In this document: in pieces, positions 8,982-16,674 of the stretch
How the letters are laid out: each line of letters begins with the position of its first letter
How positions within the stretch are numbered: position 1 is the stretch's first letter
Source: JAIEPX01 sp963725255
GTDB lineage: Bacteria > Pseudomonadota > Gammaproteobacteria > JAIEPX01
NCBI GenBank assembly: GCA_963725255.1
Contig: CAVRXV010000011.1
Coordinates: forward strand, 163,348-227,347
Length of the DNA stretch: 64,000 bases
Direction: 5' to 3'
Program-made: the position numbers and the translations under genes
The notes under the pieces: model-generated
Seen by the model: the letters and a program-made list of their open reading frames with translations, nothing else
Databases searched by the model: none
Told to the model about the DNA's origin: nothing

Positions 8982-9086
8982 GCACGGCATTTGCCAGCAA
9001 TCGTTCGTGCTTCAGTGCATTATTATAATACTGAAGAAGAGATCAATATGCTTTGTGAAGCAATGAAGTCAATGCCAAACACATGA
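8982..9086 (+). pseudogene. C-terminal remnant of a class V aminotransferase / cysteine desulfurase-like gene
   Basis: In frame from 8982 to the TGA at 9084-9086 the translation runs ARHLPAIVRASVHYYNTEEE then INMLCEAMKSMPNT. VRxSxxYYNTEEEI is the C-terminal signature of cysteine desulfurases and related PLP enzymes. The body of the gene is missing: the fragment begins where the IS91 fragment ends. It differs from the C-terminus of the intact sufS in this window (VRASFAFYNTFSEIDRL), so it derives from another family member. Confidence 0.6.
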
Positions 9087-9180
9087 CTTTCATCATTAGT
9101 CACATGCCCTACCCTAATTGCCTCTGCGGCAATCAGAGACTGAAGTCATGCCCACGGAGCTTGATTTTATCAGGGCCATG

Positions 9181-9217
9181 GTTTACAATTGATATATAAA
9201 ATACAGATTTTGTAAAC
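9181..9217. promoter_or_regulatory. Inverted repeat upstream of the second XRE-ImmA gene
   Basis: gtttacaa (9181-9188) and ttgtaaac (9210-9217) are exact reverse complements 21 bp apart, 34 bp before the start codon. This is a natural operator for autoregulation by the XRE protein. Confidence 0.4.
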
Positions 9218-9250
9218 TTCGTTGGTTTTGTCGCATGGGAGGTTAAGGAC

Positions 9251-10315
9251 ATGTTTAGCATTCGACTACATCGGGCTCGTAAAGCAGCCGGCCTAAGTTT
9301 CCGAGCTTTAGCTCAGCTTGTTGGCTTGTCACAAACGGCCATTAAAAAGTACGAAGATGGCCGTATGATGCCATCATCAGATGTCCTTATTCGCCTATCT
9401 CGTGCACTTAATGTACGAACGGAATACTTTTTCCGACCGGAAAAACATGCGCTTGAGGGAATTGAATATCGTAAACATAGCACCTTACCTAAAAAGCGAC
9501 TTGATGCTATTGAAAATGAAGTGCTTGATCATATTGAAAGACGAATTGAATTAGAAGAATTATTTCCGCAGCCACCAGTCAAAGTATTTTCTTCTGTTGA
9601 TGGCCTACCAAAATTAATTTCTGATATGAATAAAATCGAGTTAGTTGCTGAGCGTGTTCGCGAAGTTTGGAAACTCGGTCTTGACCCCATACCAGATTTA
9701 ATTGATATGCTTGAGACCAATGGTATACGAGTCTTCATGATAGATGCGGATGCTGATAATAAATTTGATGGTCTAGCAGCCAGCGTTAATGGCATGCCGA
9801 TTATTGTCGTTGGACGGCATTGGCCTGGTGATCGACAACGCTTTACACTGGCACATGAACTTGGGCACCTAATACTTAAAGATCGGCTCTCAAAAGATTT
9901 AGACGAAGAAAATGCCTGCCATCGTTTTGCAGGAGCTTTCTTACTTCCACAAACTTCTCTGGTACAAGAACTTGGAAATCATCGAAATGCAATAGAACTA
10001 AAAGAGCTAGGATTATTGAAAGAAGAATTTGGATTGTCTATGGCAGCAATTTTATATCGCGCATTAGATAACAAAATAATTTCACCAAACTATCACAACA
10101 AACAATTCAAATTATTTCGAAAATTAGGGTGGAATATAACTGAACCCGGGCAAGTGTATCCAACAGAAAAAGGACATATTTTCGAGCAATTATTATTTCA
10201 TGCACTAGCAGAGGATTATATTGGCGAATCAAAGGCAGCAGAATTGATGAATCTATCTTTGCAAAAATTTCGGCGCATTCGCTCTCTGGAGAGCAGCAAT
10301 GCTGCTACTGATTAA
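9251..10315 (+). CDS. XRE-family regulator with ImmA/IrrE metallopeptidase domain (module 2)
   Basis: A 354-residue protein. Residues about 1-62 are a helix-turn-helix (RLHRARKAAGLSFRALAQLV, QTAIKKYEDGRMMPS). The peptidase domain holds HELGH in RFTLAHELGHLIL and the supporting CHRFAGAFLLP. A C-terminal extension of about 90 residues follows. GGAGG lies upstream of the ATG. It overlaps the downstream PIN gene by 17 bp, indicating translational coupling. It is more distantly related to the module-1 regulator than a recent duplicate would be. Its role as antitoxin or proteolytic switch is inferred from family and layout. Confidence 0.85.
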   Translation: MFSIRLHRARKAAGLSFRALAQLVGLSQTAIKKYEDGRMMPSSDVLIRLSRALNVRTEYFFRPEKHALEGIEYRKHSTLPKKRLDAIENEVLDHIERRIELEELFPQPPVKVFSSVDGLPKLISDMNKIELVAERVREVWKLGLDPIPDLIDMLETNGIRVFMIDADADNKFDGLAASVNGMPIIVVGRHWPGDRQRFTLAHELGHLILKDRLSKDLDEENACHRFAGAFLLPQTSLVQELGNHRNAIELKELGLLKEEFGLSMAAILYRALDNKIISPNYHNKQFKLFRKLGWNITEPGQVYPTEKGHIFEQLLFHALAEDYIGESKAAELMNLSLQKFRRIRSLESSNAATD

Positions 10316-10778
10316 TGATGCCAATATTTTAATAGATGTTGAAGCGGGTGATTTGGTGACACCCATGTTCAGTCTTAATTATAAATTTGCTGTGCCTGAT
10401 ATTCTTTACTATGAAGAGCTGGAAGAACAACATAGCCACTTACTCGAATTGGGATTAGAAGTCCGGACATTGCCATCTGAGAGTGTTGAGCGAGTTCAGG
10501 TTCTGAGTCAGACTTACAAAAAGCCGAGCAGGAATGATCTTTTTGCATTGGCATTAGCTGAAATGGAAAAGTGCCCATTATTGACTGGAGATTCTGCACT
10601 TAGATCAGCAGCAGAGACAGAAAAAGTAGAAATAAAGGGAACAATTTGGTTAATAGAAGAGATGATCAGAAAACAAAAAATAACACGAGCTGTTGGAAGA
10701 GAATCTATTGAAAGAATGCGTAATAGTGGAAGACGCCTTCCATGGGATATTGCAGAAAGAATTTTGAATGAGGATTGA
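10299..10778 (+). CDS. PIN-like domain protein, putative toxin (module 2)
   Basis: A 159-residue protein with a PIN-like acidic pattern: LLLINDANILIDV (Asp), an acidic EELEE segment after VPDILYY, SRNDLFALALA (Asp) and LLTGDSALRSAAE (Asp). The first strand is placed directly at the N-terminus, as expected. It belongs to a different PIN subgroup from the 7869 protein. The 17-bp overlap with the XRE-ImmA gene shows the two are co-translated. Confidence 0.7.
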   Translation: MLLLINDANILIDVEAGDLVTPMFSLNYKFAVPDILYYEELEEQHSHLLELGLEVRTLPSESVERVQVLSQTYKKPSRNDLFALALAEMEKCPLLTGDSALRSAAETEKVEIKGTIWLIEEMIRKQKITRAVGRESIERMRNSGRRLPWDIAERILNED

Positions 10779-10876
10779 AATGTTATCTGTTGAAATCATC
10801 AATTTGATATTAAACACTATTCTGTAATTCCGGACATATCTAGGAGAGTTTGTAACATAAGACTAGTATATTTTAC

Positions 10877-12196
10877 TTATTTCGTATCTGACCTTTTTCT
10901 CGCTATTTCCTTCCACATCGTTATCATCTGTTGAGCATACTCAGGATTATGATAAGAATTAATAGGTGTGTATTCATCTAATCTGCCTAAACACAATTTA
11001 GAAACTGGATCCCAAACTTCTAGCACTCCATTCGAGATAATTGCGTCATAAAATCGATACGTGTCTATGATCTGCAAGGCAGCATTTTTAGTGTTATCAT
11101 CATGAATAATTGGTGAAGACATGGGGTCAAAAATTAGTTTTTCAGCTGGGAAATCTAAAATCAAAGTGACCTGTATTGTATTGTCCCGTGTGAGGCTAAT
11201 AGTAACTTTTCCATTATTAATAGCTACTATCGTAGCAGTAAGTTTTTCAAATGCTTTATATTTTGGTCTGCCCAACACCCTTAGGCTTATCTTTGCATTG
11301 AATCGAATATCAGACGTGGATATATTTATTCCAGCCTTAAGATCAGATGATAATTTTAAGCCAAACATTTCACGAAAACCTTCTAATTCATATAAATGCT
11401 CTTTATAAATTGTTGAAAGAGTTTTAATTCCAAATTCACGTTCTATGATAACTTTGACTAACTCTATAACGATAGGCCTAATTTTATAAAAGCGTATTTC
11501 ATCAATATCATTTTCAGGATCAAATGTCGTCTCCTCCATAGAAGCATGGGCGACAGCACAGCGGCAACCATGATAAATATATTCCGCTAAATCATCTTGA
11601 TTTTCAGAAATTTCCTTCAGGTTGTATTTAATGTGTTCAATTTTGTTAAGTAAGAGAATATTGCTCCTTATCCAATTTTTTTGTTTATTTCCATCCGGAT
11701 ATTTCATATTTATTATTTTATAAAGACTTAAGACAGAATACCCTATATGGTTTATTGACAACCCTTCCCTGTAAAAAGCCAAAGCAAGTTGGTCTGAGGA
11801 ATTTTTAACATTACATAATTCTGATGGTCTAAAACACAGGCTTGTTGTTCCTCGGATTTTACTACGAGGAAGGCGTATTTGATTATTGATGATCCCACCC
11901 CTGGTCCATTCTACTACACGAAGTTTTCCAGGGTAATGCCAGACAAGTGCGCTAAAGAAATTATTTAAGAGCTTTTTAGACTGTTCCATATTGTTTATTG
12001 AAGTAATGACCGCCGCGCAGGAATAAAATAATTTTGTTGATGGCAGCAATAATATTTTTTCCCCACGATATTCAACTACCGATTTTTTTTCTGGCCACCC
12101 GATGTCTTGCTCTATATTTGCAGCAATCCAGTGCCCTCTTTCTTTGCTAAAAGCATTGGCGCTTTTACCGACTAAAATTGGTACGTAACTTGGCAA
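10877..12196 (-). CDS. Unknown protein with Rx4H motif (possible MauJ/HEPN-like), 439 aa
   Basis: Not firmly recognised. The central part (residues about 150-260) is helical and contains YHGCRCAVAHASMEE, an R-x4-H motif of the kind found in HEPN RNases and in proteins annotated as MauJ-like. The C-terminal part has a beta-rich domain (IRFNAKISLRVLGR, KVTISLTRDNTIQVTLILDF). Translation starts at TTG (12194-12196), supported by AGGAG six bases upstream. It sits on the minus strand between a PIN module and the SIR2 operon, a setting that suggests a defence function, but nothing in the sequence proves it. Confidence 0.5.
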   Translation of the reverse strand: MPSYVPILVGKSANAFSKERGHWIAANIEQDIGWPEKKSVVEYRGEKILLLPSTKLFYSCAAVITSINNMEQSKKLLNNFFSALVWHYPGKLRVVEWTRGGIINNQIRLPRSKIRGTTSLCFRPSELCNVKNSSDQLALAFYREGLSINHIGYSVLSLYKIINMKYPDGNKQKNWIRSNILLLNKIEHIKYNLKEISENQDDLAEYIYHGCRCAVAHASMEETTFDPENDIDEIRFYKIRPIVIELVKVIIEREFGIKTLSTIYKEHLYELEGFREMFGLKLSSDLKAGINISTSDIRFNAKISLRVLGRPKYKAFEKLTATIVAINNGKVTISLTRDNTIQVTLILDFPAEKLIFDPMSSPIIHDDNTKNAALQIIDTYRFYDAIISNGVLEVWDPVSKLCLGRLDEYTPINSYHNPEYAQQMITMWKEIARKRSDTK

Positions 12197-12407
12197 ATTC
12201 TTCTCCTATTGCAAATTAGAAAAAACTCATAATCAATTTATATGCCACATTAGCCGACAGTTTAGAAATGAATAGCTAATATCTTCTATGATTATAGTAT
12301 GTTTTACGGTGTTTTTTCCTTATTTATTTAATGGCTGTGAGCCATACAGTTAACAAATAAATTTTTCACAGAAACATGCTATAATTAACATGTAAACCCT
12401 AGGAGAC

Positions 12408-12475
12408 AAAAGAAAGGTGTCAGATCTAAGATTAATCCATTTATGGATTAATCTTAGATCTGACACCTTTCTTTT
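12408..12475. repeat. Palindromic repeat family, copy C (33-bp perfect arms)
   Basis: Arms 12408-12440 and 12443-12475 are exact reverse complements around a 2-nt loop. The outer box is aggtgtcagatctaag; the inner stem differs from the other copies. It abuts the stop codon (12476-12478) of the minus-strand membrane protein gene and ends in a run of A (T-run in the minus-strand transcript), so it can act as that operon's terminator. Confidence 0.8.
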
Positions 12476-12919
12476 TCATAAAGTTAAATGAACAAAAGCC
12501 GAAAATGTAAGTAACGCTAGAAAATAGGATACACAAGCTATTCTAGGCAAGAATATTAGCAAAAAAGCGGTCTGACTGTCATTGTTTTCAATGAAATGTT
12601 GTTCTTTAATTGCTTTTGACTGTATGTTTAATTGATTTTCTGTGTCTTTTAGGTCGACCAATAAAGTAAATAGTAATAATGAAATAGATAGAATTAGAAA
12701 AAACCAGGTGAAATATAATAAACAGAAATGTGATGAATCTGGATGGACTTTAATGAATGCAAATATGAAACCTAAAGAAGCAACAGATAATGTAAGTATT
12801 GCTTGTTCAAATGAGCTACCCGCATTCATAAATCTTGTCAGGTGAGCGTTATACTGCATTTTGTAAAGATCGAGCTCTCTATCAGAAAGATTATTATTCT
12901 CGTTTTTCTTGTTTTCCAT
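12476..12919 (-). CDS. Four-helix membrane protein in SIR2 operon, 147 aa
   Basis: Not recognised by family. After a polar N-terminus (MENKKNENNNLSDRELDLYK) there are two helices around residues 42-58 and 66-88, a soluble stretch of about 25 residues, and two further helices around 113-146. There is no signal peptide. It is the last gene of a minus-strand run SIR2, lipoprotein, this gene, with a 13-bp gap to the lipoprotein. Paired-helix membrane proteins beside NAD-cleaving effectors are common in antiviral loci, so a membrane-effector role is possible. A similarly sized four-helix protein gene lies next to hipBA at 60604. Confidence 0.6.
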   Translation of the reverse strand: MENKKNENNNLSDRELDLYKMQYNAHLTRFMNAGSSFEQAILTLSVASLGFIFAFIKVHPDSSHFCLLYFTWFFLILSISLLLFTLLVDLKDTENQLNIQSKAIKEQHFIENNDSQTAFLLIFLPRIACVSYFLALLTFSAFVHLTL

Positions 12920-12932
12920 AAAGGCTACTCCA

Positions 12933-13145
12933 CTATTTATCAGAACGTATAGGGGGAATTCGAGGAGATGCTTTTAGTATACTATGCTGTTTGTGCTGTG
13001 TCCCGATCTTTGTTTGTTGTTTTGGTGTGGTTTCATATGTATTTTCTCTGCTAGCACAGCCACAATGAAAAAATGGTAATAGCAGTATACATATAAAAAC
13101 GGAGATCATTTTTAAATGCCGTAATGAGAGATTAAATATTTTCAT
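12933..13145 (-). CDS. Small putative lipoprotein, 70 aa
   Basis: MKIFNLSLRHLKMISVFICI... is a signal sequence ending in PFFHCGCAS, a plausible though non-ideal lipobox with acylation at the second Cys. About 40 polar, Thr/Gln/Lys-rich residues follow. It lies 13 bp upstream of the four-helix gene and 165 bp downstream of the SIR2 gene. Function unknown; the combination with a SIR2 protein is unusual. Confidence 0.5.
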   Translation of the reverse strand: MKIFNLSLRHLKMISVFICILLLPFFHCGCASRENTYETTPKQQTKIGTQHKQHSILKASPRIPPIRSDK

Positions 13146-13310
13146 TGGAGCAATCCCACGATGTATCTTTATTAATCATAGACTGCAATCAGAAACTTGT
13201 CAAATTAACGAAAAAGGAAATAAATTAACTTTAATGCTTATTTTATATGATATTCAGGGCTTTATTTTACTTGTTCTTTATATACTAGATTTATGTCTAT
13301 GATTCATTGC

Positions 13311-14342
13311 TTATGGTATCTTTTGAGTTAGCCAGTTTGACAAATTCTTGAAATCTTCGTCTTTTAAACCGACAATGTTTTTTGGGATGTACATAGTGTT
13401 CGAGTTTTTTAATTTTTCTTTACTGAATTTCTGTGCATTGTTATAGTAGTTAGTTTGCGTTTTACTATCTATAATAGCTAATTGAGCTCCATTATCAATG
13501 GCACGTAATATATGCTTATTGACATGATTATCTTTGAATCCATACCCAACAATTACAATTCGTAATTTTTGTATTTCACATAGTTTTTCAAATAATAAGA
13601 AATTAGCTTGAAGTGCGTTAAAGCTGCTTATTTTTCCGGTTTTTTTTGTTCCAGAGATTAATACTTCTTTACCTTCACTATGACACCAGTTAGCTGAGCC
13701 ATGTAGTTTTATGTAGTTTGTTTGAGATAATATCGGTTTATTATCATCTTGGTATTTAATGACTTGAATAAAGTTTTCGAAATTGTAGTCCTTGGGATAT
13801 TGTATACAGTAGTTTCCACCCCACTTTGATCCAATTACATCTGCCATGCAGTAATTTGTGAAGGGGAAATTTAGTCCGAAGCATTTTGTAATAGTTTCTT
13901 TATCTGAATGAGGTTTGTTGTTCGGATTTTGCGCGGATTTTAGAATATAGTATCTCTCAATCACGAGATCTTGATTAAGTGTTAATATAAAATTATATTT
14001 ATTTTCAGATTGAAACAACTTTAAAAGCTTGAGGTGGTTGTCATCGGATATTTTTGAGAAAATAGTCTTGTCAATATTTTTAAATATATTGAGTATTGCT
14101 GTCTCTAGGTATTTCGAATCTTCGTGTGTTGTTGCATTATCGAAAGCAGCTTCATAGTCGCAATCGTTATCTTGTATTAGCTTCCTAATATTTTGTGATA
14201 TATTGGTCATGTTAAAAATTTGTGTAGCAATTTCGTTTGCTAATGGAGCCCCAAGGTCTTTTGAAAACCCTGCTCCAGTCAATAATATACTTGTGTTTGA
14301 ATTTTTTTTAAAGTCATCAGGTAAAACGATAGACAGGTCCAT
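13311..14342 (-). CDS. SIR2-like NAD-binding domain protein, putative defence effector
   Basis: A 343-residue stand-alone SIR2-like protein. The nucleotide-binding motif is TGAGFSKDLGAP (residues about 22-33). ILTLNQDLVIER corresponds to the TxNxD region, KLHGSANW supplies the conserved His, and VGYGFKDNHVNKHI is the late family motif. Most proteins of this divergent SIR2 group in bacterial defence loci deplete NAD rather than deacetylate proteins. No Cys4 zinc ribbon is seen, which agrees with this. The start is supported by AGAGG six bases upstream. It heads a minus-strand run with a lipoprotein and a four-helix membrane protein. Confidence 0.82.
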   Translation of the reverse strand: MDLSIVLPDDFKKNSNTSILLTGAGFSKDLGAPLANEIATQIFNMTNISQNIRKLIQDNDCDYEAAFDNATTHEDSKYLETAILNIFKNIDKTIFSKISDDNHLKLLKLFQSENKYNFILTLNQDLVIERYYILKSAQNPNNKPHSDKETITKCFGLNFPFTNYCMADVIGSKWGGNYCIQYPKDYNFENFIQVIKYQDDNKPILSQTNYIKLHGSANWCHSEGKEVLISGTKKTGKISSFNALQANFLLFEKLCEIQKLRIVIVGYGFKDNHVNKHILRAIDNGAQLAIIDSKTQTNYYNNAQKFSKEKLKNSNTMYIPKNIVGLKDEDFKNLSNWLTQKIP

Positions 14343-14585
14343 ACTTTGCCTCTGAAGTAAAATAGTAACACTTTTATATTATAGCATATATAGATAGTTA
14401 CTCATCCTTCTATCAAGTAAACAAGATGGGTAATTTAAGAGTTTAGGTATCTTATACGGAATAAAGTTACGTCTAAGATATGCTAGGGTTCAATGACAGA
14501 CTTGGTTGCAATTATTATCTAGTTGATTTTTTTTGGTTAGTACTGTATACCATTGCAAATATGTGGTAATTAAAGAGGGTTTCAA

Positions 14586-16649
14586 ATGAAAAAAGGATTT
14601 GAGAGAGCATCTTTTGATATCAATGCTGATGATTCCTCAGATGAGGAGACTACAGAATCATCTCGTCAGAGCTTTTCAGACTTAGGTAATTTTGAAAGAT
14701 TTTGGAATGAATCCGATTTAAATACTACAGACACGGATGATGTTAACGACGATGAACTGACACATTTACGATGCTCATTTATACTTCATCAGCTTGGTGT
14801 TAGTTTATTATATAATTCAAAAGCAAATGCTCAGTATTATGAATTGAAACGACGATACTTAAGTGGATCAAAAGTCACTAGTCAAGTATCAAAACCAAAT
14901 ATGGATACATTACAACATTGGGTTTATTTAACAATACAGTCATTATTGAAAAAAACTTTTGGTTTTAGATTAAAACAGCAAGCACTTGATCGAATCGTTG
15001 ATGAGCTATTAGCAAAATTGAGTGATGAATTTATTTCTTTCTCTAAGGAATTAGCCGTTCATTTGAGAGACATATTAAGATACAACCAGGACAGTCAATT
15101 ACCAGAAAAAATCAAAGAACTATTTAGGGTATTCTTTCAAAAAGTGTCTGATTTTTCTGAAAGCATAGAAATTGAACGAGGAGACTTTGTAGAAGACCAG
15201 CATGATTGGACTAAACATGTAGGTGGTTGCAATAGTGTAATCGCTAATATTGCACTTGATGATATTATTTCACTTATGTGTAATTACGGTTTGTTAGATA
15301 AAACGGTTGTGCCCAACTCTCCGGAGAGAGGAACAAAGTTAAGGGCAGCAAAAAATGATCATGATATTCCTTATGAAGATGATCCTGTAACTGAGCTGAT
15401 CGTCGAAATATATCCTAATTTTCGTGGAGGTACTAATGTCAGGCAGCAATGCAAAAAAGAAGAAACATGGAGAAGAATATTAAAGGCATACGTAGATGCG
15501 CAAATAATGCATGTGCACGATCTATCACTGGATGATATGCTGGTAGATGTCATCGGCGAATATCTGGCAAAGCATTTTTATTATATTGAACAAGCAAAAT
15601 TTGACTATGACCCTTTGACAATATTCACACGCTTTTTTTTAAGTGAATTCCATATCATACAGAAAAAGTATTATTTTAGAATTGATCGCATGGTCCTACC
15701 TGATAGTTCAGTTCATCGAATAAATAACCCAAACGAATTTTTTTCTACAATTCGTCTTAATATGCGCTCACAGAAACGAAAAGTGGCTCAAAGCACTGAA
15801 GACTCAAAATTTTGCCAACAGCTTCCTACAGATTGCTGCTATAGTAGTTTCTTTTTTGATAGGTATGATTCCAGACATGCTGGTCTAATTAGGCGACAAA
15901 TTACAGCTGATAATAAGGCCCATGTATTGTCTTTTCGTGATAAAGAAGACCAGATTGGAAATTATCAGGCTATATATAAGGAAATTTTTGATCTGAGACA
16001 AAGCATAAATAAAACGATGATTCTAGATGGTGAAGTATTTAACAATCGTAGTGAACAGCAAATTTTCAAAGATAGTCATTTTGCTGAGATTATAAGAAGA
16101 ATGATCAAAGGAGATAATATAGATGATGTTTTAGCACCGTTACAATTAATTCCAGCGCATCGTCAATCCCTGATTAAGCTGGCAATAAACTTTACAACGC
16201 TGTTTTTTGGTATTGAGTGTGAACGCAATCCCGCCTCATTCATAACTCATCAGATGATATTAGATTTAGTTATAGGGGGGATGTCTTGGAAAACGGTGTT
16301 AACCCAATATAACTTTGACGATGGATTTGGAGGAGGACTCGCTGCCATGACATTGAAAGATGCTGATGTAGTTAAGAGCTCTAGATCATTACAATCAATG
16401 TTTGGTAATTACACGGTTGTACCGTATGTATACAAAGGTCAGGCACAAAAAAGCAAAGATAAAGCATTATGGCTATTATTAATCAAGCGTCAATATGAAC
16501 TTGTTAACAGATGGTTGGATCTTCAGGAACAGTGTTTTGAGCAATCAACTGAGACAGATGAATTCATGAAGTGGATTACTGATAAATTTGAAACATGGTA
16601 CCATTTAAATGTTGACGATGTTCATCATGAAGTTACCAATAAAGTTTAA
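14586..16649 (+). CDS. Large orphan protein, effector-like, 687 aa
   Basis: Not recognised. An acidic Ser/Thr/Asp-rich N-terminus (residues 1-60) is followed by a long helical body without signal peptide, membrane span or known catalytic motif. A Gly-rich patch, FDDGFGGGLAAM, lies near residue 580. Length, orphan status and acidic low-complexity head fit a secreted effector of an intracellular bacterium (inference). AGAGGG lies upstream of the ATG. The IS91-type element begins 26 bp after the stop. Confidence 0.6.
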   Translation: MKKGFERASFDINADDSSDEETTESSRQSFSDLGNFERFWNESDLNTTDTDDVNDDELTHLRCSFILHQLGVSLLYNSKANAQYYELKRRYLSGSKVTSQVSKPNMDTLQHWVYLTIQSLLKKTFGFRLKQQALDRIVDELLAKLSDEFISFSKELAVHLRDILRYNQDSQLPEKIKELFRVFFQKVSDFSESIEIERGDFVEDQHDWTKHVGGCNSVIANIALDDIISLMCNYGLLDKTVVPNSPERGTKLRAAKNDHDIPYEDDPVTELIVEIYPNFRGGTNVRQQCKKEETWRRILKAYVDAQIMHVHDLSLDDMLVDVIGEYLAKHFYYIEQAKFDYDPLTIFTRFFLSEFHIIQKKYYFRIDRMVLPDSSVHRINNPNEFFSTIRLNMRSQKRKVAQSTEDSKFCQQLPTDCCYSSFFFDRYDSRHAGLIRRQITADNKAHVLSFRDKEDQIGNYQAIYKEIFDLRQSINKTMILDGEVFNNRSEQQIFKDSHFAEIIRRMIKGDNIDDVLAPLQLIPAHRQSLIKLAINFTTLFFGIECERNPASFITHQMILDLVIGGMSWKTVLTQYNFDDGFGGGLAAMTLKDADVVKSSRSLQSMFGNYTVVPYVYKGQAQKSKDKALWLLLIKRQYELVNRWLDLQEQCFEQSTETDEFMKWITDKFETWYHLNVDDVHHEVTNKV

Positions 16650-16674
16650 TAAGATATAAAATAAATTAGAAAGT

